64,000 nt of DNA, from the NCBI RefSeq assembly GCF_019139815.1, contig NZ_CP077079.1:4402001-4466000 (forward strand), given 5' to 3'. Source of the stretch: Pseudomonas asgharzadehiana. GTDB taxonomy: Bacteria > Pseudomonadota > Gammaproteobacteria > Pseudomonadales > Pseudomonadaceae. Below the pieces are notes generated by a model. It had not been told where the DNA came from. It saw only the letters and a list, made by a program, of their open reading frames with translations, and did no database searches. The position numbers were made by a program, and so were the translations under genes. This document shows positions 63,787 through 64,000 of the stretch, piece after piece (the stretch's first letter is position 1; every line of letters starts with the position of its first letter).

Positions 63787-63858
63787 CCAGAGGGCGGTGT
63801 TTGAGTCACTGATGCTTTGAATGACACACCGCCATCGGGAGCAAGCCCCCTCCCACAG
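63787..63858. repeat. REP/REPIN-like element after puuD
   Basis: Right arm ATCGGGAGCAAGCCCCCTCCCACA is a full REP; the left arm (TTGCTCCAGAGGGCGGTG) is degenerate, and the inner inverted repeat CGGTGT...ACACCG remains. It separates puuD from the next gene. Confidence 0.78.
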
Positions 63859-63924
63859 GGGATCAGCAGTGTTTTGAAGAGTGCGTTCCACACAACACAA
63901 CAATAAAAAGATTCGAGGTGTTGC

Positions 63925-64000
63925 ATGTCCCAGTTAGAACCGCAGACTCCTGCCGCGCCCGCAATGGCGCGGCTGCCCCTCTTGCAACTGATCCTGGTAG
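63925..64000 (+). CDS. Start of a gene cut by the right edge (first 25 codons), possibly a purine permease
   Basis: The ATG at 63925 has GAGG about 8 nt upstream and the frame reads MSQLEPQTPAAPAMARLPLL then QLILV to the end of the window. An Ala/Pro-rich start leading into a hydrophobic stretch would suit an NCS2 urate/xanthine permease, which often follows puuD, but 25 residues are not enough for a firm identification. Confidence 0.5.
   Translation, partial: MSQLEPQTPAAPAMARLPLLQLILV

Overview
The window is chromosomal DNA of a fluorescent Pseudomonas (P. fluorescens group). The evidence is the high-GC codon usage, the 25-nt inverted REP arms (GGAAGGGGGCTTGCTCCCGAT and variants), an extra CsrA/RsmA-family gene, the NAGGN osmolyte cluster, DUF3509 and PuuD-type urate catabolism. 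The order aroC / hydrolase / prmB / isochorismatase-like / smr / folE also matches what I recall of P. aeruginosa PA1674-PA1682. No rRNA, tRNA, CRISPR, integrase or insertion sequence was seen.

Layout. 1-4161: two tandem minus-strand RHS/TccC-type toxin-complex genes; the first runs off the left edge and the second is complete with an unrecognised 331-residue tip. 4346-7680: bolA, a DUF2059 protein, fumC and an EamA exporter. 7759-15448: a nine-gene chaperone-usher fimbrial operon in the gene order of the pap operon (major pilin, PapH-like, usher, chaperone, four small subunits, tip adhesin), with a strong hairpin behind the major pilin gene. 15862-20850: thiolase, polyphosphate:AMP phosphotransferase and mnmC. 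20860-25647: one 1595-residue toxin/effector with a DUF6543-like region, leucine-rich repeats and a NEL-type E3 ubiquitin ligase domain. 25838-30578: the N-acetylglutaminylglutamine amide osmoprotectant genes. 30638-39268: yheU, csrA, an SDR, small membrane proteins, an LtaS-type sulfatase, an ankyrin protein, an acyl-CoA synthetase, a DUF3509 gene behind a probable sigma-54 promoter, and an HTH-only LuxR protein. 39486-42269: aroC, an MFS transporter and an acireductone-dioxygenase homologue that lacks both histidines of its HxH metal motif. 42412-48315: housekeeping genes including prmB, smr and folE. 48359-52319: a coupled CitMHS / AtuA / AtuA-related operon with a divergent LysR regulator. 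52327-56828: GST, PLP aminotransferase, MarR-type regulator with two matching operators, NCS2 purine permease and LysE exporter. 56829-58575: the decayed remains of a second DUF6543-type toxin gene. 58656-64000: the ureide pathway uraH / puuE-uraD-alc-allA-puuD, which takes urate to glyoxylate and urea, followed by the start of another gene.

How the parts fit. The accessory material looks aimed at eukaryotic hosts: orphan Tc C-components, a NEL ubiquitin ligase, a dead toxin and an adhesive fimbria are set between conserved metabolic blocks. The purine genes appear to share one regulator, because the palindrome TTGTATACAA or its close variant occurs before the NCS2 permease and twice between uraH and puuE. 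I found no convincing wholly new multi-gene system. The observations most worth following are the shared purine operator, the metal-ligand-less ARD homologue, the unknown TccC tip, the NEL effector without a visible secretion locus, and the paired GTCAA-N5-TTGAC sites at the MarR-type gene.
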